From Pagrus major (lineage: Eukaryota > Chordata > Actinopteri > Spariformes > Sparidae), in the NCBI RefSeq assembly GCF_040436345.1, contig NC_133221.1, positions 31,509,589 to 31,573,588 on the forward strand: a stretch of DNA of 64,000 nt, given 5' to 3'. Under the pieces are notes generated by a model that did no database searches, was not told where the DNA came from, and saw only the letters and a program-made list of their open reading frames with translations. Position numbers and translations under genes: made by a program. Positions 1-15,004 of this stretch are shown in pieces; position 1 is the first letter of the stretch, and the number at the start of each line of letters is the position of its first letter.

Positions 1-1062
1 TCTGGGCTCTATAATGTTGACATTGAGTCACAGATGATTTCTGACTATGTCTAGTTTCGACCTACTACAGTCATGAGCAACCGTTACTCTTTGTACATTC
101 TTTTGCTGCTTTCAAACCATCAATGAAAACATTGAAATGACAATGGCAAGAAATCAATGAAACATAAGAGAGAAGGGAAGGAATGTGGAAAGAAGAGTGG
201 TTAGATTAAAGGTTAGTAGGTTTCTCCTCCTCCTCCTTGATTAAATGGCTACATTCTGGCTACATACTGCCTACTGTTGTTACATCTGTTGTCAGATGTA
301 AATGTCCTCCTCGATCTTTCACTGGTAGTCCACTGACTACTTATCAATGACCTTTCACCTCTTTCCAGTGGATGTTTGTCTAGTGTTCACAGACAGCTGA
401 TGTTTCACTGGTAATAAATAATACAATATTCCTCAGCTTAGCTCATGCAAAATACACAATGTTGTTCTACATTCTTCATGGTTTTCTCTGCTAAGTACCT
501 ATATTCCAAATAATTATGTAAACATAAATTGTACACTACCTTTGCTTTATTCAAGGAGACTAGTAGTGGAGCATTGGCAGTGACCAGCTTCCAGCAAAGC
601 ATACAGCTGTTGATACTGCCACGACGAGGGCAGTGATCCAGGCCATACTGTGAAGCTTTTCATGCCAGCACAACTGACGTGTTCAAATGACCTCCAGCCC
701 AATGGGTAGCAGAGACAGTTCTGAGCACCCTGCATGACTGCCATTAAAACACATGGAGAACCACTGCAGCTGCCTCATTAGTCAACACAACACTCATTAT
801 CACATCAACACTACAGTCTCATGCTTAAGGTGGGACTATATGGATACATTGCTTGTTGACTAATAATTTCTTTAAAAATGATAAATGTACTGAATGCACT
901 TTTCTGGTCTGGCGACCGCTCAAAATACCACATTCACCCATTCACACACACAATCATACACTGAAGGCAGAGGCTGTCATGCAAGCTGCCAACTTGCTCA
1001 CCAAGAGCGATACAGTACTTTGTAACCAAAGTGCTCCTAGATATTTTTTATGCTCAGCCATT
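1..1062. other. No recognised gene or repeat
   Basis: AT-rich sequence with stops in all frames. The only open stretch (547-744, minus, 65 codons) resembles no family I know and has no splice or start context. I see nothing supportable here. Confidence 0.5.

Positions 1063-1064
<2 letters not shown>

Positions 1065-1140
<76 letters not shown>
1065..1140. repeat. (CA)n microsatellite
   Basis: A pure CA dinucleotide tract of about 38 units. The histidine/threonine and cysteine/valine ORFs read through it are artefacts of the repeat. Confidence 0.97.
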
Positions 1141-1143
<3 letters not shown>

Positions 1144-1387
1144 AAACACTGATGGAACAGGCATCCGGAGGAATTTGGGTCAGTACCTTGCTCAAGGACA
1201 CTTCGACGTGCAGACCGGAGGAGCCAAGGATTCAAGTACAGGCATGCTCTACCTCCTGAGCCTCCCTGGCATCTTAATAAATGTAATCCATATGTTGATT
1301 ACGCTTTGCCACTCAAGACCTATTGGATCCTGGACTTCTTCCCTGTCCCTTAAAAAGATGTTATAACATTCAGCCACTAAATATGAC

Positions 1388-1935
1388 TGGTATGGCTTGT
1401 GTAGGTTTGGACCCAAGTGCAGACAGACACAATAGGGGTAGGTGGTAAATTGGTTTTAATGAATAAAGGGGCAGAAAGGGATTAAAGGAAGAGGGTGGGT
1501 AATGGTGAGGGGAAGGCAGGCTGTAGAGCAGGTGAATGTAGAAATCTGGCAGGTGGCTAAAACTGAGAGCTTGATGGTGTGAAGTCAGTTGGCATGGCTG
1601 GAGATCTAGGCACAAGGAAAAATTTGTTTTGGAAGTTGCATGAAAAGACAAAGGAAAAACAACTCCAGTATGCAAGATACTGAGTGGCCAACAGCGTATC
1701 TACCCCTGAGCAGGCTGAATAATCTGGCCATGAGTGGAAGGAGAGCCAGGGAACTTGAGCTGTGTATTGATGAGAAGATCGCAGACAGGTGAGGAGATGA
1801 GCCATGTGCAAGATCAGGTAGCTGAGACACACAGACACAGCCACACACACAAACAGATAAGGGAGGAGGAGACACGGGGGGGCAGGTAGAACACAGACAG
1901 ACAGAAACACCAGAGACATGGCTGAGCTGTGACGG
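1388..1935 (+). repeat. Dispersed teleost repeat, copy A (tentative)
   Basis: This block shares its layout and several short phrases with 3574-4165: a start reading ggacccaagtgcagac (ggacccaaatgcagag in the other copy), a middle containing aataatctgg or aacaatctgg followed by a GAGTGGA motif, and a purine-rich A-rich filler. No ORF of recognisable origin is present. Family assignment is open; it could be a solo LTR or a non-autonomous element. The boundaries are estimates. Confidence 0.4.
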
Positions 1936-2598
1936 CGGCTTTCCATCTGCCCCCTCAAGTGCTCTTTACACCTTTTAATGGTTCGAACATTAAAAGCAAG
2001 TTTTGAACACGGCATTTTAAAGTACTTTATATAAGACAGATGTACATAAAGACAATAAAATAACAAAAAGGAGCTCAACACAATTTAAAGGCTGACAAAT
2101 TAATAGGATTTAAAAAGAAAACATTCTAGTTTAACATTTTAGTCTTGTGTGATAAGACCAATCTCAATCTCATGACTGTTTGTTCAGTTCAAAGCTGAAA
2201 GATGTGATTTGCAGTCGGTGCTTCAATCTGGCAGTCACACCTTTTGGTCACTCACTTGGACACCAGCTTGGCTCGGCTCTACTCAATCTTTTTAAATTTT
2301 ACAAAGTATCTGGTAGTTTTTTGGTAACATCTCGGTAGAGGTTCCAAGTCAATACTAAACAGTGATATGAAAATAATGCCAGATTGGTCAGAGGGATTCA
2401 TCAGTTGCTTGGCACAGGACATCCTGCACAAACACAGAATTTTAAAGAGTCAGGCTACCATTAATAGCAGCCAGCAGTGTTCATTCATAAGGAAAGCAGT
2501 TGTCTCAGGAGGATGCTAAAGAGGATTGCATGTTTATGGTTAATCAAGAACAACTCATGAAGAAAGTGGTCAGAGTGTAGATTCACAGATATTTATGA
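1936..2598. other. No recognised feature
   Basis: Unique-looking AT-rich sequence without an ORF, inverted repeat or similarity that I can recognise. Confidence 0.4.
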
Positions 2599-3388
2599 AC
2601 TAATCAATCAATCAATCAATCTTAATTTGTATAGCGCCAGTTCACAAGAAAAGTCATCTCATGACACTTTCCAAATTGAGCAGGTCTAAACCATACTCCT
2701 TGATTAATTTACAGACATCCAACATTTCCCCCATGAGCAAGCACTTGGTGACAGTGGCGAGAAAAAAATGCCTTTTAACAGTCAGAAACCTCAGAGCAGA
2801 TCCAACTTAATGTGGGCGGTCATCTGCCTCGACCCGTTGGGTTAAGAGAGAGAGAGAGAGAAAGAAAGAGAGGGAGGGAGGAGGGTGAGGATGAAGAAAC
2901 AGTGGGAGAGACGGGGAGATATTAATAATACTAAAAGTATAATAATTAATAATGATAATAATAATCATCATCATCATCATAATGGTGATGACAGTAGGAC
3001 TCAAGCAGGACCGCAGCAACAGGACCGACCACAATCCCCCAGCAGTCTAAACCTATAGCAGCAAAGCTAAGAGCCCGTGCAGGCCCTAACTATAAGCTTT
3101 ATCAAAAAGGAAAGTTTTGAGCCTATGTAGAGAGGGTGTCTGTCTCCCGAACTGACACTGGATGATGGTTCCACAGGAGAGGAGCTTGATGGCTAAAGGC
3201 TCTGCCTCCCATTTTACTTTTGGAGACTCTAGGAACCACAAGTAACTCTGCATCCTGAGAGTGCTGCGTTCAGTGGGGTAATAGGGTACTATTAGGTCTT
3301 TAAGACCGCTGCCTGGCCATGAAGAGCTTTGTATGTGAGTAGGAGGTTTTAAATTCTGTTCTCGATTTTACAGGAAGCCAGTGCAGAG
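2599..3388 (-). repeat. Dispersed retroelement-like repeat, part 1 (3' end with ATTG tail)
   Basis: Read on the minus strand, the block ends in a stretch matching the common teleost retroelement 3' end in which a 'gcgctatacaaatt' phrase is followed by a tandem ATTG tail (TCAA units on the plus strand, 2601-2620). It contains internal GA-rich (2845-2885) and ATA/ATC (2940-2985) simple repeats. The unit is interrupted at 3388 by a hAT element and continues at 4901 after a duplicated 8-bp target. The family name is inferred, not certain. Confidence 0.5.
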
Positions 3389-3573
3389 TAGGGTTGGGTA
3401 TCATTTGAATTTTATGGATTCCAATTCCAGTTCGGTTTCGGTTCCAATACTGGGGGGAAAAAAGAGGTCAAATGTTTTGATAACAAAAATATCTTTATGT
3501 TAACTGAACATTCACAAAGTAAATAAAAATGTATGATCCACACACAGACGTGCATTAAAAAACAGAGTGTGTT

Positions 3574-3700
3574 ATGTCGAGTCTTTCTGTCTGGACCCAA
3601 ATGCAGAGGGAGCGGAGGCAGTAGTCGAGGTGCAACAGAATTTATTAGAACTCAGAGGGTTCGTGGAGGGGGACGTAGTGGAATGAGCCTGGTTGGTCGG

Positions 3701-3732
<32 letters not shown>

Positions 3733-4165
3733 CAAGGTCATCTGGGAGCTGCTCAGGTGGAACTCTGGAAGCCGGAGCGAAGAGGCGCTGGAGTTTTCTG
3801 CCACGAAGTAGAACAAACACAATCATATGAGATGGGGCTCACAGAGAAAAAACACAAGGAGATCCGTGGAACGTAGAATATTAGTTCTTGGAAAAATACA
3901 AAGCTAACACAATGGTTAGAGGCCCTTGATAATAATCACCGTAACTGGCGGAACAATCTGGCGCCGGAGTGGAGATGAGAAAAGGGTTATATAGCAGGGG
4001 ATGATGAGTGGAATGATCTGCAGGTGCGCCTCTCCGCTGCTGCCGACACTGCTGCCATGCCAACAGGTCCAGAAACACAGGTAAACAGGAGCAGGTGAGG
4101 AAAAAGGGAGGGGGAAGACAGACGGGGAAAACATAAAAAACACAACAACCCAGAGTGAACGTCAA
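3574..4165 (+). repeat. Dispersed teleost repeat, copy B (tentative)
   Basis: Nested inside the hAT element at 3389-4900. It shares phrase order with copy A (1388-1935): the ggacccaaatgcagag start and the aacaatctggcgcc segment. It carries a pure CAGG microsatellite. No protein of known origin is encoded. Boundaries are estimated. Confidence 0.4.
3701..3734. repeat. (CAGG)n microsatellite
   Basis: Eight tandem CAGG units inside the nested repeat copy B. Confidence 0.95.
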
Positions 4166-4900
4166 ACTGTACTTATTGAACCAAAGGTGAATTTAGCCTT
4201 GACCAATAACTGTCCTTTCTGTTACTCCTGGGCAGCAGCAGTGACGCCTTGTGGTACAAAAGAAAACCCACACTCAAAATGCTGTTACCAAAGTGCATTC
4301 AGTCGGAGTGCACAAAAACTGCAACCAAATAGAGTCAGTACATAAAAACAGAGGGACGGGGTATGTTAAAGATGTATGGATGTAGATGCTTGCGACTTGC
4401 CACACTCGGGCTTGGAGACGGCAAGACATCAAACATGGTACACTCATTCACATCGATGCCATGCTGCCTTAAACGTTCCGTCAGATATGACCTGCTGACT
4501 TGCAGCTAATGAAATTCCCACATACATTGTACTTTGTCTTGTCGTCTTTTTCTTTTACAAAGTGAAGCCGCACTTTTGATGTTTTCCACAGTCCATCTTC
4601 CGCACTGCACCTGCTGCTGTCACATGCTAGTCATGCACACTAGCTCTCTAGTCCACTGTTGTGTTGATGCGTGACGTAACAGGTCCTGACTCCTGGCAGA
4701 TGAAAAAATGTGCTGCAGGCAGCCAGACGAGCCACGGCCTTGCAGATATATATGTAGCCTTTGTTTGCACTAATTCATTTTTATGTCATGTTTAGGAACC
4801 GAATAGCAGAAGCAAATGTATTTATTTTTTCACGGGTACCCAATAATTGGCATTAAGTACTCGGATCTAATTTAGAACCGAGCTTCAGCTCCCAACCCTA

Positions 4901-5174
4901 GTGCAGAGAGGCTAATATGGGAGTAATATGTTCTCTAATGTGAGTTCTATTCAGTACACGCACAGCAGCATTCTTGATCAGCTGGAGAGTGTTCAGAGAC
5001 TTATTAGTGCAGCCTGATAATAGGGAAATGCAGTAACCCAACCTTGAAGTAGGACTAATTTTTCTGCATCTTTTGGTGACAGGATGTTCCTGATTTTTGC
5101 ACAAATCCATAATGACTTTTGTTTTGTCTGAGTTCAGTAGTAGAAAATTACAGGTCATCCAAGTTTTTATGTCC
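4901..5174 (-). repeat. Dispersed retroelement-like repeat, part 2, with LINE-like protein remnant
   Basis: Continuation of the repeat interrupted at 3388. The minus frame at 5158-4898 reads as an 86-codon remnant with the order LLLNSDKT...LNTLQLIKNAAVRVLNRT...HITPILASLH. This resembles the C-terminal region of fish non-LTR retrotransposon polyproteins, where an LQL-NAAAR-L-H-TP-L-SLHWLP block follows the reverse transcriptase. The fragment is decayed and not a gene. The same repeat resumes after the MITE at 5510 and fades near 5600. Confidence 0.55.
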
Positions 5175-5178
5175 TTAA

Positions 5179-5505
5179 AGGGGAATTGCCGTTTTTTACA
5201 ACCTGGACCCTATTTCTAGCATAAAATACGATCATTTACTCACCCAGATAACTTTGGTGTCATTTGGAGTCGTTCGACGAAATTAGATCCAGTGGAGTGC
5301 CGCGTATATCCATATAATGCGAGTGATCGGGGCGCCGAAGCACAGCCTCTATATAACGCATTATCTGCCGCGAAACTAGTTCATTTCACCAATATTTTGT
5401 TATGATACGCTAGTGCTATTCCCCTCTGAGTCCGGGGTTGCCTGTTATCAACATCCGGGGTCTATAGGTTGACCTACTAACCTTGTTAAAAACGGCAATT
5501 CCCCT
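5179..5505. mobile_element. TTAA-flanked MITE
   Basis: A 327-bp element flanked by TTAA at 5175-5178 and 5506-5509. Terminal inverted repeats are AGGGGAATTGCCGTTTTT on the left and its near-perfect complement on the right. There is no ORF. TTAA target duplication is characteristic of piggyBac-type transposition. A relative lies at 27679-28120, sharing AGGGGAATT and the subterminal ACCTGG-CCCTAT block. It is inserted within the retroelement-like repeat of 4901-5600. Confidence 0.8.
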
Positions 5506-5835
5506 TTAATACGTGCATGAAGTTTAGCTGACTGATTAGTGTCATCTGGCTTCATAGATAATCATTAACTAATAATCCATTAATGTATTATCTCCAAGTC
5601 TGTTCTCCAGTAACTCATCATTATCTACTATATACCTCGAATCACAGTTATTTAGGAATTACTTATTAATGATACATTAACTATCAAGTCGTATTCAGAA
5701 GGAAGCGGGTGTATTTGTGTGATCTCAAGTTTTACACTAAACAGGTCTTTTGTTTGACACCTTGATGTTTTGACTTAACTATAATTTACGTTTTATAATA
5801 ATAATTTAAACTGGTAATTTAAACTCTCCTAGCAT

Positions 5836-6796
5836 ATACAGACTGTCTGCAGCAATACAAGGATGCTCTCACCAAAACCCGCTCCACCTATTACTCCCAA
5901 CTCATTCACTCTGGCTCCACCAACCCCAAAGCTCTCTTCTCCACCAAACTTCTGAAACCCATTGACAACACCTCCAACTCCTTCACAACCGATAAATGCA
6001 ACTCCTTCCTTCTAATTTTTCCAAACAAAAATCGACAATATCTACAGCAACCTCTCCTGCCTCAACCCCCTCCACTCCTTCATCCGCCCCTTCCCCCCTA
6101 ACCTCTCAACCCCTGCCTCAGTTCTCCCCTGTGTCTCCAAGGGACCTGTCCACCATCATGGCAGAAATGAAAAGCCCCACCTGTGCCCTGGACCCCATCC
6201 CATCCCACCTGGTCAGGAATTGTCTTCCAGCCATCTCCTCACTCATCACAAAAATAATCAGCTCCTCCTTCAGTTCTGGTTCAGTCCCTCAATCACTCAA
6301 ACTGGCTGCTGTCACCCCCATTCTCAAAAAACCTTGACTCAACCCTGACATTATGACAAATTTCCGGCCCATCTCCAACCTCCCTTTCTTATCAAAAATA
6401 CTGGAATGCACTGTTGCCACTCAACTTTAAACCCATCTCATCTCCACCGACCTCTTTGAACCTTTTCAATCCGGCTTCCGTTCTCAACACAGCACACAAA
6501 TAGCCCTCCTTAAAGTCACTAACGACCTCCTCCTCTCTGCAGACTCTGGCACCCTCAGCATTCTCATCCCCCTGGACCTCACTGCAGCTTTTGAGACCAT
6601 CAACCACTCCATTCTTCTCTCCCGCCTTGAATCCTCCCTCAATATCACCAGCACTGCCCTCTCCTGGTTAAAATCATATCTCACAAACAGATAACAGTTC
6701 ATCCACATCAACAACTGCACCTCCTCCACCGCTCCTCTGTCCCACGGTGTCCCCCAGGGTTCGGTGCTTGGTCCAGTCCTCTTCATCATCTACATC
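5836..6796 (+). mobile_element. L2-like LINE, reverse-transcriptase part, interrupted
   Basis: With frameshifts and stops allowed, the plus strand encodes the N-terminal half of an L2-clade reverse transcriptase. Recognisable blocks include DPIPSHLVRNCLPAISSLIT, SLKLAAVTPILKKP, FRPISNLPFLSKILE, FEPFQSGFRSQHST, a D-L-AAF box and HGVPQGSVLGPVLFIIYI. Reading stops at 6796, where an unrelated hAT begins. The 3' end of an L2-like element in the same orientation follows at 8765, so the two pieces are probably one element. It is 5'-truncated and inactive. Confidence 0.8.
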
Positions 6797-8418
6797 ATAG
6801 GTTCTCAAAGTGCGGCCCGCGGGCTGATGGCGGCCCGCAGAAACATTTCTGGCGGCCCACAATGAATTACAGTTGTTAGTTTTAATCCAACTGTACATTG
6901 TTTTGAAAGGATGAATCTCCGTTTCGTGGTCTTTAGCGGCATCTATAGGGATAAGCGATAATTACAGGTGTGGTTTAGACCTTTACTTGACCTCACTCCC
7001 AGAGGTCCACGGTGCAATGTTTTTTTTCACCACTGGGATGCTGACGGCGTCTCCCGCCTCACTCTGCCTCGGGGACGAGGCCGTGACCACAGCTGTGAAG
7101 ATGGAGTCGGAGCGGGAGCCAGAGCCAGGCCCCTCAAGAAAAAAACGTTGTGTTGGCAAGGAGAAAAGGCGGTTTCAAGATAAGTGGACAAACGCTTACT
7201 TTGTCGTACCTCACGGGTTGGATAAAGTCATGTGCCTGATCTGCAAGCAGGTTAATGCAATGCTCAAGGACTTCAACATAAAACACCATTATGATACCAA
7301 TCATAAAACCTATGACAAATTCACCAGCAAGGAGTGCACCAGTAAGCTTGAACAACTTAAAAGAGGACTGGACTGCACAGCAGTCAGTTTTCACAAATCT
7401 GGCCAAATCCAGTGAAGCTGTAACACAGGCTAGCTACGTGGTAACTCAAGAAATAGCCAGGCGGAGCAAGCCGTTCAGTGACGGAGAATTTGTGTGAGAC
7501 TGCATTTTGAAAGTGGCCGACATTGTATGCCCGGAGCAAAAAACAAAGCTCACAAGATGTGACACAGTTAAGTGACACTAAATGGCTCTGTGACCTAGCA
7601 CTCCTTGTTGACCTGAATATTTGTCTCAGCGATCTCAATGTGAAGCTGCAGGGCCATGGGAAGCTCATTTCCACACTATTTGACAACGTCAAAGCTTTCC
7701 AGCGAAAACTTGAACTGCTGCAGGGACAGCTCAAATAGGGAGATCTAACCCATTTTCCCGCCTACAAGGCGCTCGTAGATGACACAGATTGGCGCCACGT
7801 TTTACATCACCTGCGTTCAGACAACCATAACTTCATAAAAAAACTCAGAGGAATTCGACCACCGCTTCTCCGACTTCAGGGACCACGATGAGTCATTCAA
7901 CCTCTTCCAAAATCCTTTCTCATGTGTCCCGGAGGAAGAGCCTGCAGAAATGCAGTTTGAGCTCATCGACCTGCAGGAGAGCTCCTAGGCCAGAGCAGCA
8001 TATTGTGACAAGAATCTCATCGAGTTCTACAAAGGACTTTCCCCATCCACATACCCTGCACTTTGCCAGCATGCTGTCAGAATGGTCTCTTTATTCGGAA
8101 GCTCATACATTTGTGAGAAGACCTTCTCCACCATGGCCATCAACAAATCCAAGCTGAGATCCAGGCTGACAAATGGCCATCTACATGCTGTCCTTCGTAT
8201 CACAACGATGGAGATGGAGCCAGACACCAGAGGAATCGTGGCCAACCGAAAACAGCACCACAAATCCCACGCCAATAAAAAAAGGTATGTTGACCTAGTA
8301 ACAAATATTCAGTGTGACTTAATGACAAGCTTATTGATGACAGGCAATGATAGATATTAATGATGATGATGTTGATGACTTGTTTGGTAAGCTTCTATTT
8401 TAAAAGTCTCTCTCTCTT

Positions 8419-8488
<70 letters not shown>

Positions 8489-8750
8489 TGTCTGTCTGTC
8501 TGTCTCTGCAGGTTTTCCTGTGGTGCTTTGGTAGCTGGAATTGCTCCTGAAGAAGGTCCATGCTGATAAGACAGGAAGCAAGGCACACTGAGACTGACTG
8601 TTTGTTCTAAATAAGTTTTTACATATATTCTGAAATGGACTGCACACAGGACTGTTATATCCCAAATTTGACTGTAGAGGGCAGAAAACCCCAGGGATTT
8701 TGTGTGCATTACAATGGTTCTCAAGGTTTTCTCAAGTTTTGCCAGCTTTA
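6797..8750 (+). mobile_element. Decayed hAT transposon (GTF2IRD2-like/Charlie type) inside the L2 LINE
   Basis: The left end reads ggttctcaaagtgcggcc, a typical hAT-Charlie terminus. Frames at 6987-7500 encode a BED-type finger (C-x2-C then H-x4-H within WTNAYFVV...KVMCLICKQ...NIKHHYDTNH) followed by LDCQQSVFTNLAKSS after a frameshift. Frames at 7523-8275 encode the C-terminal part, ending in the hAT dimerisation segment with VSLFGSSYICEKTFSTMAIN and LRSRLTNGHLHAVLRI. The catalytic core between the two parts is deleted, and several stops are present. The right end could not be placed precisely. Confidence 0.75.
8406..8506. repeat. (CT)n-(TG)n-(TCTG)n compound microsatellite
   Basis: About 45 bp of CT units, then about 36 bp of TG units, then TCTG units. 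It lies downstream of the hAT dimerisation domain. Confidence 0.95.
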
Positions 8751-8764
8751 GCCTCATTTATTAG

Positions 8765-9036
8765 ACTTCCTCACTCCACCACACAGGACCAAGCACCGAA
8801 CCTGGGGCGACAGAGCCTTCTCAGTAGCTGCCCCCTCACTCTGGAACTCCCTCCCCAAACACATCAGAGACTGTACAGACCTCACTACCTTCAAAACACT
8901 CACTAAAACTCACCTTTTTAAAAACTGCTTTTAATGTCTAACTCATCTCTTTTTGTGTTTTTAGTGTGTTGTTTTTATTATTCTGCTTTTTAACCTGTAA
9001 AGTGTCTTTGTGTACCCTGAAAAGTGCTAAATAAAT

Positions 9037-9127
<91 letters not shown>
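8765..9127 (+). mobile_element. L2-like LINE 3' end with (ATT)n tail
   Basis: The plus frame reads the C-terminus of an L2 polyprotein (LGRQSLLSSCPLTLELPPQT in one frame; the intact family has an AFS-AAP-LWN-LP block) and then the short 3' UTR ending in aataaatg and an ATT trinucleotide tail (about 9038-9127). The orientation matches the fragment at 5836-6796. Much of the region between the two pieces is absent. Confidence 0.75.
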
Positions 9128-9128
<1 letters not shown>

Positions 9129-11828
9129 CCCTAGCAAATGCCTGTGCTGGCCCACTGTGGGAAAATGTGGGTTTACTGTGGGCACTGTGGGTAGGCCTAT
9201 GCAGGGCCCATAGCAGTTTTGCCCTTCTTGGGCCTAACCTTGCCCACACTAAACCGTGGCGCCGAGGCCCATGACAGGAGAGTTCAAAACAGATGGCCTG
9301 CCATGTTTCAGCAGAGTGATGTAAGTAAATGTGTATATTTGCATGTGCATGTGCTACTGAGTACCTAAATGGTGGTAATTAAAATAAACAAGCAGTGGTG
9401 GTAGCAGCACTCAGATCCTTAAGAAAAGTACTGATACCACACTGAAAATACTCAATAAGTCGTGCATTCAAAATTTATTTAGATAAGGTGACATCCTTTA
9501 GTGAGTATGTAAGTATTACCAGCAAACGGACTACTCAAAAATATCAAAAGTAAACATACTCATTTTGCAGTGAAACGCTCAGCCTTTTTATATCTGATGT
9601 TTTTGGATAAATATTACTGGTGCATTAATGTGTATTTGTCATCTTATTGCTGTAGATGTTAAAGGTTGAGATAATTTTTACTACTTTAAATACTGTTAGT
9701 TTAATCTACAGCAATGTATCATATTCTATAAAGTCATCATGTTTGTAGCGGGGCTGTTCTTGGAGCTGACTTTTCATGGTGTCAGAAAAACAGCTGGTTT
9801 TCAAGTGTGTGACAATGTATTTTCCAGATAATCCAAGAGGGTTTTTGGAGAGTTTATATAACTTGAGAAGGAGAAGAATTTTCTCAACACATAAAGGAAC
9901 ACGCGATCCTTTAGTTTATCACAGACATTTAACACATCTGGAGATACATGGTTTTCACTGGACAGGAGGGTCATGAAAATAATAATAATCTGTAAAGTAA
10001 CTAGTAACTGAAGCTGTCAGACAGATGTAGTGAAAGGAGAAGTACAATATTTGCCTGTGAGATGTAGTGGAGTAGAAGTATAAAGTTGCATAAAATGAAA
10101 ATGCCACTGTAAACAAGTAACACATGGCTGTATTTTATTTTATTTTTTTTGTTAATACTATGTTTCAGGTTAATGCAGAGTTCTTGCACATAACCAAGCC
10201 ACTGTATTAAAAGAGGTGTGAGTGCATCCTGAGAAGCCTTGTCATCTCCCTCAGTGAAGATCCAGACTATTTCTTTGAAGGATATCTGTTGAGGTTTTTG
10301 TAATATTTTTCCCATGTAGTTTTGAACAGTGTCACCCCCACTTATCTCTCCCATGGCACACTATTATCTGAAGAGTCTTAATATTAATGAATGTGCACAG
10401 AAAGATTCACAAATATATTTTGTGATTATTGTAGAATATAAAAATATTTTCATTGTATAAAAAATATAATTTCATATCATTGTAAAAAAAAAATCCAAGG
10501 TTCACAAGTGTATTTCTTATTCACACACAAAAACAATCAACTGATGAACTGAGAATCTAGTCTGCTTCTCTGAACTGCATTTGATGACAGCTAATTATAT
10601 TTTTCTGTTTGTGGTGTTCAACATTTTACTGCCAGTATTCTCTATTTGTGTCATTCAGGCCTCTGCTACTGAGGATGCAAAGACGGACAACAGGAGTCAC
10701 AGGAATTAACCTTGAGGAGATGGGGATGACAGAGAATATGGTGATGGGGAGCATTGTGGGCATTTAAGCGTGGAAGTCCATGGGCCTGGACAACCTTACA
10801 CATGGACAGTTTGCCCTCTTCACCATCCCATTCTACCTCTCCTCGAGTATGACTCTACCTTCCACCCTTCTAAAGCAGCCATTCATTTCTGTTGTCAACT
10901 GATATGTCCATGTTTCTCCTCCCTGTCACCTGATTGCATGAATCTCAACTCAGGTTGAAATGGTCCTAAACATGATTCAACACAGTGTGATTCCTTTCAT
11001 TGTGAATGGCTAACTCTCTTCATGCTGTAGATCACATATTTACAGACTGAGTTCTATTTAAATAGCAATGGGTATCCTTGTTAATCAGACTCTTGGACTG
11101 TAACATTTTGTGATTTCATTTTATTTCAATTATTTGTAGCCCAAAAGTGGTCCACACTACCTACAACAAGCTTAGGATTTTGTAAGACTGGAAAGATGCA
11201 GGCGCCTCCTTGTGGCAAATAAGAATAAATCAGGAGTACAGGTAAGACTTTGCTTATTGAGCAAGACAGCTTTTTCAAGTCACTAAGGTGTGGATATTCA
11301 CAATTATCCAGTTTATGGGAATTTACCACAATCAACTCCGAAGTGTTTTTATCTTGATCTGTGAACAAAATCAGATTGTTCCAAATCTAATGTGTACACA
11401 TACACATTTTGCATGTACTCATACAGTATACCCACATACAGATATAGATGTACGCAAAGCTATATATACCTCATAAATAAAGATGTATGTACACTCCCTT
11501 GCATATTTATTTGTTCAACTTGTGCAGAAACATTTTTGCAACGTTTACAAATTAGTTGTATTTTAATTAAATATATTCTCTCATACCAGTATTCTTGTAT
11601 TTTATTCTGATACATTTGATGAGCATGAGCAAGTATATGTCATTGCAACAAGATACTTTTTGATGTATTTGTGGCCATCATAGTTCTTTGCTTTGACTAG
11701 GTTGGACATCAGTCTTCATAATTACAGGTGCTCCACGTTGTCGATTACACTACTCAAAATGAGTTAGGAATATTGGGATATGGGTGCATATATATATATA
11801 TATATACATATATACATATGTATATACA
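9128..11828. other. No recognised gene
   Basis: AT-rich sequence. Around 9135-9270 there is an imperfect run of CTGTGGG-type units that looks like a degenerate minisatellite. The rest (9300-11750) shows no ORF, inverted repeat or splice pattern that I can support. A short TA tract lies at 11790-11830. Confidence 0.4.
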
Positions 11829-11915
11829 TAAAATTAAATAGCTCAACACAACAAATAGCTCAACACAACTAATATTACAAGTGGTTTCTCCAAATTCAAC
11901 ACAAAACAAGCATCT

Positions 11916-15004
<3,089 letters not shown>

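Larger units (their letters stand above)
3389..4900. mobile_element. Non-autonomous hAT element with perfect 8-bp target duplication
   Basis: The element begins TAGGGTTGGG and ends with the inverse CCCAACCCTA. It is flanked on both sides by the identical octamer GTGCAGAG (3381-3388 and 4901-4908), which is the hallmark of hAT transposition. It is 1512 bp long with no transposase ORF. A second repeat (3574-4165, with a CAGG microsatellite) sits inside it. The host sequence reads continuously once the element and one target copy are ignored. Structure is seen directly; superfamily is inferred from the target length and the termini. Confidence 0.85.

Noticed and set aside
547..744. 65-codon minus ORF as a small gene
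   Set aside because: No homology, promoter or splice evidence. Its length is within chance expectation.
853..1366. Several ORFs rich in His/Thr or Cys/Val
   Set aside because: They are translations of a CA microsatellite. The same applies to ORFs at 8360-8757, 9035-9274, 15381-15696, 35266-35641, 36920-37268, 51436-51849 and 63629-63883.
7021..7415. 142-codon BED-finger ORF as a host gene
   Set aside because: Embedded in a hAT with deleted core and frameshifts. No splice sites join it to other exons.
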